A stretch of 64,000 nt of DNA from Bacillota bacterium (GTDB taxonomy: Bacteria; Bacillota; Negativicutes; Sporomusales; CTSoil-080). The notes under the pieces were generated by a model, which was not told the origin of the DNA, did not search any database, and saw only the letters and a program-made list of their open reading frames with translations. Shown one piece after another: positions 25,185-34,458 of this stretch. Made by a program: the position numbers and the translations under genes. Position 1 is the first letter of the stretch. Every line of letters begins with the position of its first letter. The stretch spans positions 102,499-166,498 of the forward strand of contig JAGGAC010000003.1 in the NCBI GenBank assembly GCA_017889635.1. The letters are read 5' to 3'.

Positions 25185-27797
25185 TTGACCGGAAACGAGC
25201 TGCGGAAAAGGTTCTTGCAGTTTTTTGCTAGTAAAGACCATTTGGTTCTTCCAAGTTCTTCTTTGATTCCCGAAAATGATCCTACGTTATTACTAATAGG
25301 CGCCGGAATGGCTCCGTTTAAACCATTTTTCACCGGCAAAATGAAGCCTCCGAGTACTCGAATTACTACCAGCCAAAGATGTGTACGTACAGGTGATATC
25401 GAGAATGTAGGGCGGACTGCGCGCCATCATACCTTTTTTGAGATGTTGGGAAACTTCTCGTTTGGTGATTATTTCAAGAAAGAGGCTATACAATGGTCAT
25501 GGGAATTTATCACCGAAGAGCTGAAGATATCGAAAGACCGGCTTTGGATAACAATACATACTAATGATGATGAAGCTTTTGAAATTTGGAATAAGGACAT
25601 TAATGTGCCGGCGGACAGAATTATACGAATGGAAGACAACTTTTGGGAAATTGGTCCCGGCCCTTGCGGGCCTTGCTCAGAAATATATGTTGATCTTGGC
25701 GTTGAACGTGGATGCCAAAGACCTGAGTGTGCTGTAGGGTGCGACTGTGACCGCTATTTGGAAATATGGAATCTTGTTTTTACCCAGTACGACAGAGATG
25801 AAGCTGGCAATTATACACCTTTGGCTAAAAGGAATATTGATACTGGAGCAGGACTAGAACGTATTGCTTCGGTGCTGCAGAATAAAAAAACCAATTTTGA
25901 AACTGATCTGTTATTCCCGATCATTGAATACATGATGAAGGTTGCCGGGGTTTCTTACGGAAGCTCGGCCAAAACTGACGTATCCCTCAAGGTTATTGCC
26001 GACCATGGTAGAAGTATGACTGTGATGATTACTGATGGCATTCTGCCGGCTAATGAAGGTCGCGGCTATGTACTGAGACGGATACTGCGTCGGGCTGTTC
26101 GTCATGGGCGGTTAATGGGAGTTGAAAAGCCTTTTTTGGCTGATATTGTTGATGTTGTCGCCAATATTTTCGTGGATGCATTTCCGGAAATCGGTGATAA
26201 ACGGGAATATATCAAGAAGGTTATTCAGCTTGAAGAAGAACGTTTTAATGCAACTCTTCTTCAGGGGATTGATCTTTTAAATAAACATATCCAGGAGTTG
26301 AAAACTGCAGGAAAAAAGGTACTTGATGGAGGCACGGCCTTTAAATTGTACGATACTTTCGGTTTTCCTTGGGAACTTACTCAGGAGATTTTAGACGAAG
26401 AGGGCATCGAGTTTGACAAGGTAGCTTTTGACCAGGCAATGAGTGAGCAAAGGGTTCGGGCTCGTTCAGCGAGACAAGAAAATGAACGACTTGACCTTCC
26501 TGATTTGTCTGGAGTGGTAACCGATGAACTGCACGTGGATTTCACTGCCACTGCCGGTAAAGTCGTAGTTATTATCAAGGATAGTGAAGTTGTAAATGAG
26601 GCTCATGACGGCGAGGATGCACTGGTTATTATTGATGTTACTCCCTTTTATGCTGAAGGCGGCGGTCAGCTTGGTGATAGCGGCTTAATTTCCGGACCAC
26701 TCGGTAAGATGACAGTAAGCACTGCTAAAAAGCTTCCTGACGGTACGGTTTACCATTTCGGGCAAGTTGCCGAAGGCACGCTCAAAACTGGCGACGCGGT
26801 AACTATGACGATTGATAGTATGAAGCGTGCAGCCACCGCCCGAAATCACACCGCTACGCATCTTCTACATGCGGCACTTAAAGAGGTGCTGGGCGAACAT
26901 GTTAATCAGGCAGGTTCACTTGTGGGGCCAGAACGGTTAAGATTTGATTTTTCACATTTTGCTCCAGTTGACGCTGTGGAATTAGCGGCGGTGGAAAAAC
27001 GAGTTAATCAGGTTATTCTTGAGCATTTGACTGTTAATACTATTGAGACTACCCAAGACGCAGCTAAGGCTATGGGTGCTATGGCTCTATTTGGCGAAAA
27101 ATATGGCAATATTGTTCGTGTGGTTATGGCAGGTGATTATAGCCGGGAATTGTGTGGCGGTACTCATGTTGCAAACACCGCCGAGATCGGCCTATTTAAG
27201 ATTGTAACTGAGTCAGGTATTGGCTCTGGCCTTCGGCGAATTGAGGCTGTTACCGGTTTTGGTGCACTCGATTATATCAATACCAGGGAAGAGATTTTAA
27301 CTCAGGTGGCGAAAACTCTGAAAGTCAGACCGGATGATGTGCTTGTTAGGCTTGAGGCGCTTAGTTTCCAGCTTAAAGAGACTGAGCATGAACTTGAAGC
27401 CGCTAACACTAAGTTAGCAAAGTTTGCTGTTCAGGACCTTTTGAATGGTGTTCAAACTGTTGGCGATGTCCAGGTTGTAATTGGTGAGGTCAATGCTGCT
27501 GATATGGACGATTTAAGGAAAATTGGCGATATGATTCGTGATCGTTTAGCAGTTGGTGTTGTAGTCTTAGGAGCAGTTATTGGGGAAAAGGTCAATTTTA
27601 CTGTAATGGCTACTGCTAGCGCAGTAAAAAATGGTATTCATGCCGGAAATATTGTTAAAAAAGCTGCTGCCACGGCTGGCGGAGGCGGAGGCGGCCGACC
27701 AGATATGGCTCAAGCCGGCGGTAAACACCCCGAAAAAATATGTGATGCTCTTAATGCGGCGTTTGCAATGATAGAGAATCAACTTAATAAGCAGTAA
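25185..27797 (+). CDS. alaS: Alanyl-tRNA synthetase
   Basis: Class II synthetase with editing domain, 870 aa from the start chosen. Catalytic core near the N-terminus (TSQRCVRTGDIENVGRTARH, then GPCGPCSEIYVD), editing site motifs HTATHLLH and CGGTHV, and a C-terminal domain with a glycine run (TAGGGGGGRPDMAQAGG). TTG 25185 is chosen: GGAGG lies 9 nt upstream, it gives the family N-terminus (TGNELRKRFLQFF), and earlier in-frame ATGs overlap or precede the -10 element. A Cys-rich insert (CQRPECAVGCDCD) follows the catalytic core, as in many bacterial AlaRS. Confidence 0.95.
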   Translation: MTGNELRKRFLQFFASKDHLVLPSSSLIPENDPTLLLIGAGMAPFKPFFTGKMKPPSTRITTSQRCVRTGDIENVGRTARHHTFFEMLGNFSFGDYFKKEAIQWSWEFITEELKISKDRLWITIHTNDDEAFEIWNKDINVPADRIIRMEDNFWEIGPGPCGPCSEIYVDLGVERGCQRPECAVGCDCDRYLEIWNLVFTQYDRDEAGNYTPLAKRNIDTGAGLERIASVLQNKKTNFETDLLFPIIEYMMKVAGVSYGSSAKTDVSLKVIADHGRSMTVMITDGILPANEGRGYVLRRILRRAVRHGRLMGVEKPFLADIVDVVANIFVDAFPEIGDKREYIKKVIQLEEERFNATLLQGIDLLNKHIQELKTAGKKVLDGGTAFKLYDTFGFPWELTQEILDEEGIEFDKVAFDQAMSEQRVRARSARQENERLDLPDLSGVVTDELHVDFTATAGKVVVIIKDSEVVNEAHDGEDALVIIDVTPFYAEGGGQLGDSGLISGPLGKMTVSTAKKLPDGTVYHFGQVAEGTLKTGDAVTMTIDSMKRAATARNHTATHLLHAALKEVLGEHVNQAGSLVGPERLRFDFSHFAPVDAVELAAVEKRVNQVILEHLTVNTIETTQDAAKAMGAMALFGEKYGNIVRVVMAGDYSRELCGGTHVANTAEIGLFKIVTESGIGSGLRRIEAVTGFGALDYINTREEILTQVAKTLKVRPDDVLVRLEALSFQLKETEHELEAANTKLAKFAVQDLLNGVQTVGDVQVVIGEVNAADMDDLRKIGDMIRDRLAVGVVVLGAVIGEKVNFTVMATASAVKNGIHAGNIVKKAAATAGGGGGGRPDMAQAGGKHPEKICDALNAAFAMIENQLNKQ

Positions 27798-27997
27798 GAT
27801 TTTTAACCTTAGAAATACAGAGTTAAAAAGGAATGACTAGATTTAAACTTTATGGTCAATAGCTTTGAAGCAAACTAAGGTTATCAAAGATTTTTTAAAT
27901 TTTTATCCCAAATAATTCCTTATTGACTGGTAATAGGACCTTAAAATAGGATATAATGTTATTATGATGTAAATACTATTAGGAGGGAGGGTGTCCT

Positions 27998-28252
27998 GTG
28001 TCTAATCCAACTGAACAAACAATGATGTTCAAGGTTGCCACTGAGGAAAGTGATGCTGCGGTTATAATCAACACCGTTTACGAGGCATTAAAAGAGAAAG
28101 GTTATAATCCAATTAATCAATTGGTGGGATACCTTATATCCGGCGATCCTTCATATATTACCAGTTATAAGAATGCCCGGATGCTGATTCGCAAACTGGA
28201 AAGAGATGAAATCTTAGAGGAGTTTGTGCGGGCATATCTGAAGGATAAGTAG
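27998..28252 (+). CDS. ireB: IreB family regulatory protein (DUF965)
   Basis: Protein of 84 aa. The sequence [21 protein letters not shown] followed by [18 protein letters not shown] and the end [11 protein letters not shown] is characteristic of the IreB/YrzL family, a substrate of the IreK Ser/Thr kinase in enterococci. The start is GTG 27998 after AGGAGGGAGGG. A -10 TATAAT lies at 27952-27957 without a good -35. The alaS-ireB-ruvX order is conserved in Firmicutes. The next gene starts directly after the stop. Confidence 0.9.
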   Translation: MSNPTEQTMMFKVATEESDAAVIINTVYEALKEKGYNPINQLVGYLISGDPSYITSYKNARMLIRKLERDEILEEFVRAYLKDK

Positions 28253-29197
28253 ATGGAATACGGCTTACTGGGGCGTACTGGGTTAAATGTATCCCGTTTA
28301 TGTTTTGGCTCACTGACTATCAGTCCGCTACAGGCAAATTTGCCTCTGCATGAAGGTGCCAACGTTATTCGGACAGCACTAAGTGCAGGGGTTAATTTTA
28401 TTGATACCGCTGATTTATACGATAATTACTCTTATATCGGTGAAGCAATTAAGGATTTCCCTGATGTGATTGTTGCTTCCAAATCTTATGACTATACATA
28501 TAATGGCATGCGTCTTTCGGTCGAGAAAGCTTGTCGTGAAACTGGTCGAGACTATGTTGATATTTTTATGCTTCATGAACAAGTTTCCCGCCTAACATTG
28601 CGTGGGCATCGCGAGGCGCTTAATTTCTTGGCGGACGCTAAAGCTCAAGGTGTGGTACGAGCTGTGGGAGTATCAACCCATACGGTAGAAGTCGTTCAAG
28701 CTGCAGCGTTAATGGACGAGATCGATGTTATTCATCCAATACTCAATATTCGGGGAGTTGGCATCCTTGATGGTAGTGTCTACGATATGTTAGTTGCTGT
28801 AAAAAACGCGGCTGCCGCTGGTAAAGGCGTTTATACAATGAAAGCATTGGGTGGAGGCCATCTTATTGGTGAAGCACAAGCTGCTCTTCATTGGATACTG
28901 GCTCAAGAAGGTGTGAATGCCGTTGCGGTTGGTATGCAGTCAACTGCTGAGGTGGCGGTAAATACTGCTATTTTTAGCGGTAGCTTGCCTGATGCTGCCA
29001 TGGCCGCGGTAATTGGTAAGCAAAAGCGCCGCCTATTGGTAGAAGAATGGTGTATAGGCTGCGGCAGCTGCGCCGCTAAATGTCCAATGGGGGCCTTAAC
29101 AATTATAGAAAATAAAGCTGTACCAGATACTAAACGTTGTGTGTTGTGTGGCTATTGTGGTGCTTATTGTCCGGAGTTTTGCATTAAAATTATTTAG
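28253..29197 (+). CDS. Aldo/keto reductase with C-terminal 2x[4Fe-4S] ferredoxin domain
   Basis: Fusion protein of 314 aa. Residues 1-250 form an aldo/keto reductase barrel with the usual catalytic set: D in DTADLYDNY, Y in the same segment, K in VASKSYD and H in FMLHEQ. Residues about 262-312 hold two ferredoxin motifs, CIGCGSCAAKCP and CVLCGYCGAYCP. Such fusions are frequent in anaerobes and probably exchange electrons with ferredoxin; the substrate is unknown. The start follows the ireB stop with no gap, so it depends on ireB translation. It is an insertion relative to the Bacillus yrzL-yrrK order. Confidence 0.88.
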   Translation: MEYGLLGRTGLNVSRLCFGSLTISPLQANLPLHEGANVIRTALSAGVNFIDTADLYDNYSYIGEAIKDFPDVIVASKSYDYTYNGMRLSVEKACRETGRDYVDIFMLHEQVSRLTLRGHREALNFLADAKAQGVVRAVGVSTHTVEVVQAAALMDEIDVIHPILNIRGVGILDGSVYDMLVAVKNAAAAGKGVYTMKALGGGHLIGEAQAALHWILAQEGVNAVAVGMQSTAEVAVNTAIFSGSLPDAAMAAVIGKQKRRLLVEEWCIGCGSCAAKCPMGALTIIENKAVPDTKRCVLCGYCGAYCPEFCIKII

Positions 29198-29222
29198 TTA
29201 TTTGTTATAGCGGAGAGTTATT

Positions 29223-29651
29223 ATGCGTATACTAGCACTTGATGTCGGTGACAAAACAATAGGGGTAGCACTTAGTGATGAATTATTGTTAACTGCGCAA
29301 GGTCTGGAAGTAATCAAACGTACCTCGCTAGACCGTGATGTAGTGCGGCTAAACCAAATAGTTTCTGATTACGCAGTTAGTGTTATTGTTATTGGATTAC
29401 CGAAAAATATGAATGGCACTATTGGGCCTAGGGGAGAAAGCATTAAAGAGTTTGCGGCGCAAATGGCAGATGAATTTCCTGAGTTGCAAATTAAGCTTTG
29501 GGATGAACGACTGTCCACTGTTGCGGCAGAGCGGTCGCTAATTGCAGCAGATGTCAGCAGGGCTAAACGTAAAAAGGTTATTGATAAGATGGCGGCAGTA
29601 TTTATTCTACAAGGATATCTGGACAGTTTAGGTTCTCGGGATCTTTCTTGA
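29223..29651 (+). CDS. ruvX: RuvX/YqgF, Holliday-junction resolvase-like
   Basis: RNase H-fold protein of 142 aa, required for 16S rRNA 5'-end processing in E. coli and proposed to resolve Holliday junctions. The conserved metal-site acidic residues are seen in [21 protein letters not shown] and [25 protein letters not shown] is typical. It starts 25 nt after the reductase gene. The stop codon lies inside the -35 of the next promoter. Confidence 0.92.
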   Translation: MRILALDVGDKTIGVALSDELLLTAQGLEVIKRTSLDRDVVRLNQIVSDYAVSVIVIGLPKNMNGTIGPRGESIKEFAAQMADEFPELQIKLWDERLSTVAAERSLIAADVSRAKRKKVIDKMAAVFILQGYLDSLGSRDLS

Positions 29652-29676
29652 CAGGGTATTTTTTCTAGGATACAAT
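29648..29676 (+). promoter_or_regulatory. SigA promoter for the DUF1292 gene
   Basis: TTGACA (29648-29653), a 17-nt spacer and TACAAT (29671-29676). The -35 overlaps the ruvX stop codon. Confidence 0.85.
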
Positions 29677-29715
29677 TTTTGATGGGCAGTACATAAGAAG
29701 GAGTGAAAACAAAAC

Positions 29716-30054
29716 ATGGCTGATTTTGACAAAGATGACATGGATGAAATGGAAGAAGAGCCTATCGTTGTTATGACTGATGAAGAAGGCAACGAATATT
29801 ATTATCGGGAAGAAGTAATAATACCGGTAGGAGAAAAACGTTTTGCCGTATTGGTACCGATTGCTGTCGATGACGCTTGCGACTGTTCAAGTTGCGGCTG
29901 CGGTTGTGATGATGAAGAAACAGATGTTTTCATTGCTCGTATTGATGTCGATGAATCAGGTGAAGAAATTTATGTTGATCCGACAGATGAAGAGTTTGAA
30001 GAAGTTCGTCAAGCCTATGAAGCGCTGATTGACGAAGAAGATGAAGCCGAATAG
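29716..30054 (+). CDS. DUF1292 family protein (YrzB-like)
   Basis: Very acidic protein of 112 aa. The DUF1292 core is VVMTDEEGNEYYYREEVIIP followed by KRFAVLVPI; the family has no known function but is conserved between ruvX and mltG in Firmicutes. A cysteine cluster (DACDCSSCGCGCDDE, about residues 54-68) is inserted in the core and could bind a metal. AGAAGGAGTG lies 11 nt before the ATG. The stop codon is inside a terminator stem. Confidence 0.88.
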   Translation: MADFDKDDMDEMEEEPIVVMTDEEGNEYYYREEVIIPVGEKRFAVLVPIAVDDACDCSSCGCGCDDEETDVFIARIDVDESGEEIYVDPTDEEFEEVRQAYEALIDEEDEAE

Positions 30055-30069
30055 GCTTCATTTTTTTTG
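30043..30069 (+). terminator. Intrinsic terminator overlapping the DUF1292 stop codon
   Basis: GAAGCC (30043-30048) pairs with GGCTTC (30054-30059), followed by eight T. A TATAAT at 30080-30085 just beyond may start the mltG transcript. Confidence 0.85.
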
Positions 30070-30105
30070 TTGAATTGTGTATAATAGATTATCAGCATAA
30101 AAGAG

Positions 30106-31128
30106 GTGATAAATATACTTCATTTTAACAATCGCTCAACTGTAACAAAGGTCATTTATGTAATTATTGCGGTGCTATCAATTGCAGCAATAGGTTATGG
30201 GCTACCACAACCAGTGGACAACCCTGTAGGAGATTCAGTAACAATTGTAGTTAAGTCAGGAATGACCACTCAGACTATAAGCGATATGCTCTATGAACGA
30301 GGGATAATTAAAAGCGGCTTTGTGTTTCGGGTTGTAGCAAGGATTAAAGGACTTTCTAACACCCTCAAGGCTGGCGAATATACTTTTAATAAAGATATGT
30401 CGATTATTGAAATGGTTGGTGTACTTGGAAGAGGCGAGACTGAGAATAAAGATTTAACCGTTCCTGAGGGCTACACCATAAATCAAATTGCCGAATTAAT
30501 AGAACAAAAAAAGATGGGCTCGGCACAAAAATTCCGTGATGCCGCTGCCTCCTTTGCACCTTTCGATTATATGATAAGTTCTTCGCCTGTGGTTTATAAG
30601 GCCGAAGGATATGTTTTTCCTGATACGTATAAAATAGCTACTGACGCTACTGAGGCACAGATATTAGAGATGATGGTTAACCAGTTCGATAGTAAGTTTA
30701 CTCCTGAAATGCGGCAGAAGGCCAATAATTTAGGCCTTTCAATTCGCGAAGTGGTTATTTTGGCCTCGCTGGTTGAGAAGGAAGCTAGGGTTGCAGATGA
30801 ACGACCGGTGATTGCTGGTGTTTTTCGCAATCGGATTAAAGCCGGTATGGCACTTCAGTCTTGCGCAACTATTCAGTATATTCTCGGTCATCCGAAGAGT
30901 GAATTAACGATCCAGGATACTGAAATACCTTCAGATTACAACACTTATCTTCATCCAGGACTTCCACCAGGCCCAATAAGCAATCCAGGTTTAGCCTCGA
31001 TTAACGCGGTGCTTAATCCAGTTAAAACAGATTATTTATATTTTGTGGCTGACAAGAAGGGCGAACATCATAGATTCAGCCGAACATATACTGAACATCT
31101 TGCGGCCATTGAACAGGAAAATAAGTAA
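30106..31128 (+). CDS. mltG: MltG, endolytic murein transglycosylase
   Basis: Membrane-anchored enzyme of 340 aa that cuts growing glycan strands. One membrane helix is at residues 16-33, then a LysM-like region and the YceG domain with the catalytic Glu in LASLVEKEARVADERP. The PGPISNPGLASI motif near the C-terminus is typical. The only conventional in-frame start is GTG 30106, but this GTG lies within AAGAGGTGAT, itself an ideal ribosome site; see findings. The stop overlaps the next start (TAATG). Confidence 0.93.
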   Translation: MINILHFNNRSTVTKVIYVIIAVLSIAAIGYGLPQPVDNPVGDSVTIVVKSGMTTQTISDMLYERGIIKSGFVFRVVARIKGLSNTLKAGEYTFNKDMSIIEMVGVLGRGETENKDLTVPEGYTINQIAELIEQKKMGSAQKFRDAAASFAPFDYMISSSPVVYKAEGYVFPDTYKIATDATEAQILEMMVNQFDSKFTPEMRQKANNLGLSIREVVILASLVEKEARVADERPVIAGVFRNRIKAGMALQSCATIQYILGHPKSELTIQDTEIPSDYNTYLHPGLPPGPISNPGLASINAVLNPVKTDYLYFVADKKGEHHRFSRTYTEHLAAIEQENK

Positions 31129-31730
31129 TGAACGATTTATTAAAAATACTTGAAGATTATGCTGCTAAGCATCAAGTTCCTATTATCGCGAAGGATAGCG
31201 CCGTGGTACTTGAGGCGACTGTGGCAGCGAAAAGGCCTGCGGCTGTGCTGGAAATCGGCACAGCCATAGGTTATTCTACTCTGCTGATTGCTGCTAGCGC
31301 TGCCTTTGGCACTAAAATTACTACTATTGAGATTGATGAAGCGCGAGCTAAGCTAGCGCGTTCTTTTTTTGAGCAGGCTGGGTTAGCGCCATATATCGAG
31401 TTGTTGGTGGGTGATGCTGCCCAAATACTGCCCCAGCTTACTGGTAATTTCGACCTGGTTTTTATCGACGCTGCAAAAGGACAATACCTTGATTATTTGT
31501 CGAAAATACTGGGAAAACTTTCACCAGGAGCAGTTATTATTGCTGACAATGTACTATTTCGTGGTTTGGTAGCAGTCGATGACCTGCCGCCTAAACGTTA
31601 TCGAACGCTGGTCAAGCGCTTGCGTGCTTATCTTGAATTTGTTACCAGCGATCCACGCTTTGAGACTAAAATTCATGATATCGGCGACGGTATTGCGGTT
31701 ACTTATTATCGAGGGGAGAACAACTATTGA
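31128..31730 (+). CDS. trmR: TrmR-like O-methyltransferase
   Basis: SAM-dependent methyltransferase of 200 aa in the family of catechol and caffeoyl-CoA O-methyltransferases. SAM motif I is VLEIGTAIGYST (about residues 40-51), the metal-site residues are in LVFIDAAKGQYLDYL and IIADNVLFRG. Position directly after mltG and before a U32 peptidase matches Bacillus YrrM (TrmR), which methylates 5-hydroxyuridine at position 34 of tRNA to methoxyuridine. The function is inferred mainly from that order. Confidence 0.85.
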   Translation: MNDLLKILEDYAAKHQVPIIAKDSAVVLEATVAAKRPAAVLEIGTAIGYSTLLIAASAAFGTKITTIEIDEARAKLARSFFEQAGLAPYIELLVGDAAQILPQLTGNFDLVFIDAAKGQYLDYLSKILGKLSPGAVIIADNVLFRGLVAVDDLPPKRYRTLVKRLRAYLEFVTSDPRFETKIHDIGDGIAVTYYRGENNY

Positions 31731-32959
31731 AACCGATCGAACTTTTGGCTCCGGCAGGAAATATGGAAAAACTCAGAATCGCACTAGCTTATGGTGCAGA
31801 CGCGGTTTATTTCGGCGGAAAAATGTTTGGGCTTAGGGCTTTTAGTGATAACTTTGAGCTTGATGAGCTGAAAACTGGTATTGCTCTAACTCATGCTGCT
31901 GGTAAAAAGGCTTATATAACTGTTAATATATTTCCACATAACGCTGATTTAGCTGATTTACCTGAGTATTTGCGATTTCTCCGTGATAATGAGGCGGATG
32001 CGCTAATAATTTCTGATCCAGGGATATATCGTATAGCAAGACAAATAACGCCTGAGTTATCACTTCATATAAGTACTCAAGCTAATAATACTAATTGGTC
32101 ATCAGTGCTTTTCTGGGAGGAACTTGGTGCAAAAAGAGTGGTTCTAGCCAGAGAGCTTTCCCTAAAAGAAGTAAAAGAAATCAGGGATCGTACAACAGTG
32201 GAGCTTGAAGCATTTGTACATGGTGCAATGTGTATCTCTTATTCCGGTCGCTGTCTTTTAAGCAACTACTTTACTGGTCGTAATGCTAATCACGGAGAAT
32301 GCGCTCAGCCTTGTCGTTGGAAATATTCTTTGATGGAGGAAAGTCGCCCAGGACAATATTTTCCTGTGCTGGAAGATGAAAAGGGAACATATATCTTTAA
32401 TTCTAAGGATTTATGCCTCTTATCCCATATACCAGAGCTAGCTAAAGCTGGCTTAAATGGGCTTAAGATTGAGGGACGTATGAAAAGTGTTCATTATGTA
32501 GCTACGGTGGTAAAGGTATACCGGCGTGCTTTGGATGCTTATTTTGCTTCGCCAGATGCTTTCAGCGTAAGTGCTGATATGTTGGAGGAACTCGCCAAAA
32601 TTTCTCATAGGCCGTATACTACAGGCTTTTACTTTAATAAGACCGATCACTGTGATCAAATTTATGATCGATCAACTTATAATCAGACTCATGATTTCAT
32701 CGGTCTAGTAAAAAGCTATGATATAGCAACCGGTATGGCTCTGATAGAGCAACGGAACAATATAAAGTTAGGCGATGAAATAGAAGTATTTCAACCGCAT
32801 TCGGACAACTTTCAGCAAAAGATTGACCAAATGTTTGATTGTGAAGGAAATGCTATAACTGTTGCTCCGCATGCGCAACAGCTTGTTTCTATAGCGATGG
32901 ATAGGCCAGTAACTGAGTATGCTATGTTGCGGCGAAAGGGGATTCAGAATGACGGATGA
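31727..32959 (+). CDS. trhP: U32 family peptidase, TrhP-like tRNA hydroxylation protein
   Basis: Protein of 410 aa. The N-terminus (LLAPAGNMEKLRIALAYGAD) and the U32 signature EAFVHGAMCISYSGRCLLSN, followed by conserved cysteines in GECAQPCRWKY, place it in peptidase family U32. Members YrrN/YrrO (TrhP) are needed for prephenate-dependent 5-hydroxyuridine formation in tRNA and bind an Fe-S cluster. Paired with TrmR it would form the hydroxyuridine to methoxyuridine pathway. Only one U32 gene is present, where Bacillus has two. The start TTG overlaps the trmR stop (TTGA). Confidence 0.9.
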   Translation: MKPIELLAPAGNMEKLRIALAYGADAVYFGGKMFGLRAFSDNFELDELKTGIALTHAAGKKAYITVNIFPHNADLADLPEYLRFLRDNEADALIISDPGIYRIARQITPELSLHISTQANNTNWSSVLFWEELGAKRVVLARELSLKEVKEIRDRTTVELEAFVHGAMCISYSGRCLLSNYFTGRNANHGECAQPCRWKYSLMEESRPGQYFPVLEDEKGTYIFNSKDLCLLSHIPELAKAGLNGLKIEGRMKSVHYVATVVKVYRRALDAYFASPDAFSVSADMLEELAKISHRPYTTGFYFNKTDHCDQIYDRSTYNQTHDFIGLVKSYDIATGMALIEQRNNIKLGDEIEVFQPHSDNFQQKIDQMFDCEGNAITVAPHAQQLVSIAMDRPVTEYAMLRRKGIQNDG

Positions 32960-33155
32960 CAGTTCTGTTTATTTCCGGGTTGCTACTCAATATGTAAATT
33001 ATGTAAATTGTATTTTTGAGGGCTATGAATACCTTGGCGTTGTAAGTACTGTTGATCGTGATAAGAATCTGCTGGTGGTTAGGGCAACGCCAGATACAGC
33101 TGATGATGTACGGAAAATACTAAAGAATCTTCCTATAGTAGTAGAAATGCTTTAA
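32949..33155 (+). CDS. DUF4911-like small protein
   Basis: Protein of 68 aa starting 11 nt before the end of the U32 gene, with AAGGGGA 8 nt upstream. The sequence FEGYEYLGVVSTVDRDKNLL followed by VRATPDTADDVRKIL looks like the DUF4911 family, which is often encoded next to U32 peptidases in Firmicutes. It has an alternating strand-helix pattern and no membrane segment. Function unknown. Confidence 0.7.
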   Translation: MTDDSSVYFRVATQYVNYVNCIFEGYEYLGVVSTVDRDKNLLVVRATPDTADDVRKILKNLPIVVEML

Positions 33156-33355
33156 GCGTCAATTGATATTAAGTATCAAATACTGTGAATGGCTTCTAAA
33201 GTGATTACTGAAAACCATTTTATAAGAAAGGAGTTTTTTTAGTTAAAACCTACATTATTATTTTAAAAGAACTTATTGAATAAAAGGGAATTTTTAAGTG
33301 TTGTATAATATTTTTAAGCAAAACAAATTATATTGTATGGAAATAAGGGGGAAAC

Positions 33356-34252
33356 ATGCGGTTTGAAATTCAATTACGCATATTATGTATTACAATAGTG
33401 TTATGTTGCTTTTTTATCTTTTCGATTGTTTCGGCAGAAGAAAAGATGATTGCTGAATTTTGTCCTGATAGTCTTGATGCAGTAATTTTAGATCGCCCAA
33501 CAACAATGTATGCAGCACCACTTATACGGAACGGCAATACATATATTCCACTAAGTTATTTGATTAAGGCCCTTGAGATTAAAGACGCTAATATTGACAT
33601 AAACGGCGTTGTTACTTTGCGAAAGGGCGATATAGTAGTAACGTTTAATCCTACGGGAACTTTATCAGTTAATAGCAAGAAATATGAGTTAGGGACACCA
33701 ATAGCTCTTGGAACCTCAGATACAATTGAAGGAATGTATGTAAAAGTCGTTCCCCTTGCTAAAGCTTTTGGGTATTCAACAGATTGGGATACAATGGATC
33801 AAGCAATTAAAATATTGCAGGGAATCGAGCTCTTGAACTATTCTGATCTTGCGGTTAATCAAATAACTGTACATAGCAATAATATGACAGAGGTTGTTCG
33901 AATTTTAGGCGAACCGGTAGAACTTTCAGATCCGATGCAAGGAAAATTTTTGACTCGCTATGCGGTATATCCTGGGCTGAAGATATACTATCAGACTACG
34001 TACTCTGCACAGTGGTATACCTGTGGAATAGATATACTTTCCAGCGATTACTCCACTGCTAGAGGTCTAAAAGTAGGCGACCGTATTGAGAAAATGCTTA
34101 AGTTGTACGGAAGTGGTTATGTTTTTAATGAAAAGTACAATTGCTACACCTATCAGATGTTGACAAGTTACTGGCAAAATCAAGGAATGGCAGTTACTGC
34201 AAAGGGGGGAGTCATTACTAAAATCAGGCTATTTGACGAAAGCGTAGATTAA
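33356..34252 (+). CDS. Exported protein with copper amine oxidase N-terminal-like (stalk) domain
   Basis: Secreted protein of 298 aa. A signal peptide is clear (hydrophobic residues 9-25, then IVSAEE). Residues about 45-155 resemble the stalk or copper amine oxidase N-terminal domain: NGNTYIPLSYLIKALEI and GMYVKVVPLAKAFGYSTDWD. The remainder (residues 160-298) is unassigned; LKVGDRIEKMLKLYG recalls repeats in other exported Firmicute proteins. No enzyme motif is visible; a cell-wall or outer-surface role is inferred. GGGGGAAAC precedes the ATG. The 200 nt upstream hold no other gene, only an AT-rich stretch with a TATAAT at 33304-33309. Confidence 0.7.
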   Translation: MRFEIQLRILCITIVLCCFFIFSIVSAEEKMIAEFCPDSLDAVILDRPTTMYAAPLIRNGNTYIPLSYLIKALEIKDANIDINGVVTLRKGDIVVTFNPTGTLSVNSKKYELGTPIALGTSDTIEGMYVKVVPLAKAFGYSTDWDTMDQAIKILQGIELLNYSDLAVNQITVHSNNMTEVVRILGEPVELSDPMQGKFLTRYAVYPGLKIYYQTTYSAQWYTCGIDILSSDYSTARGLKVGDRIEKMLKLYGSGYVFNEKYNCYTYQMLTSYWQNQGMAVTAKGGVITKIRLFDESVD

Positions 34253-34302
34253 AAAAAATATCCTCGTAACTGGGAATGAACCAGTCATGAGGATATTTTT
34301 TT
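34251..34302 (+). terminator. Intrinsic terminator
   Basis: A long stem with outer arms AAAAATATCCTC and GAGGATATTTTT and inner ACTGG/CCAGT pairs, ending in seven T (34296-34302). It may work in both directions. Confidence 0.85.
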
Positions 34303-34458
34303 ACCCCGAAACTCTCATTCCAACAATTTAGAACGTAAGGTGAAGGCGGTAATGTAAAAGTACAGTGGCTTAAGATTACATAAGAAAACTTATCGGACAT
34401 AAAAGTTGCCTGTTTTAAGCAAACTTATTTTATAAATTAAAAATTGTTTTGGGTAAAA

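Noticed and set aside
27673..27705. Glycine-codon repeat in alaS as a simple-sequence repeat
   Set aside because: It encodes the glycine run typical of the AlaRS C-terminal domain.
27923..27957. TTGACT and TATAAT before ireB as a promoter
   Set aside because: The gap is 23 nt, too long for a SigA promoter. Only the -10 may be real.
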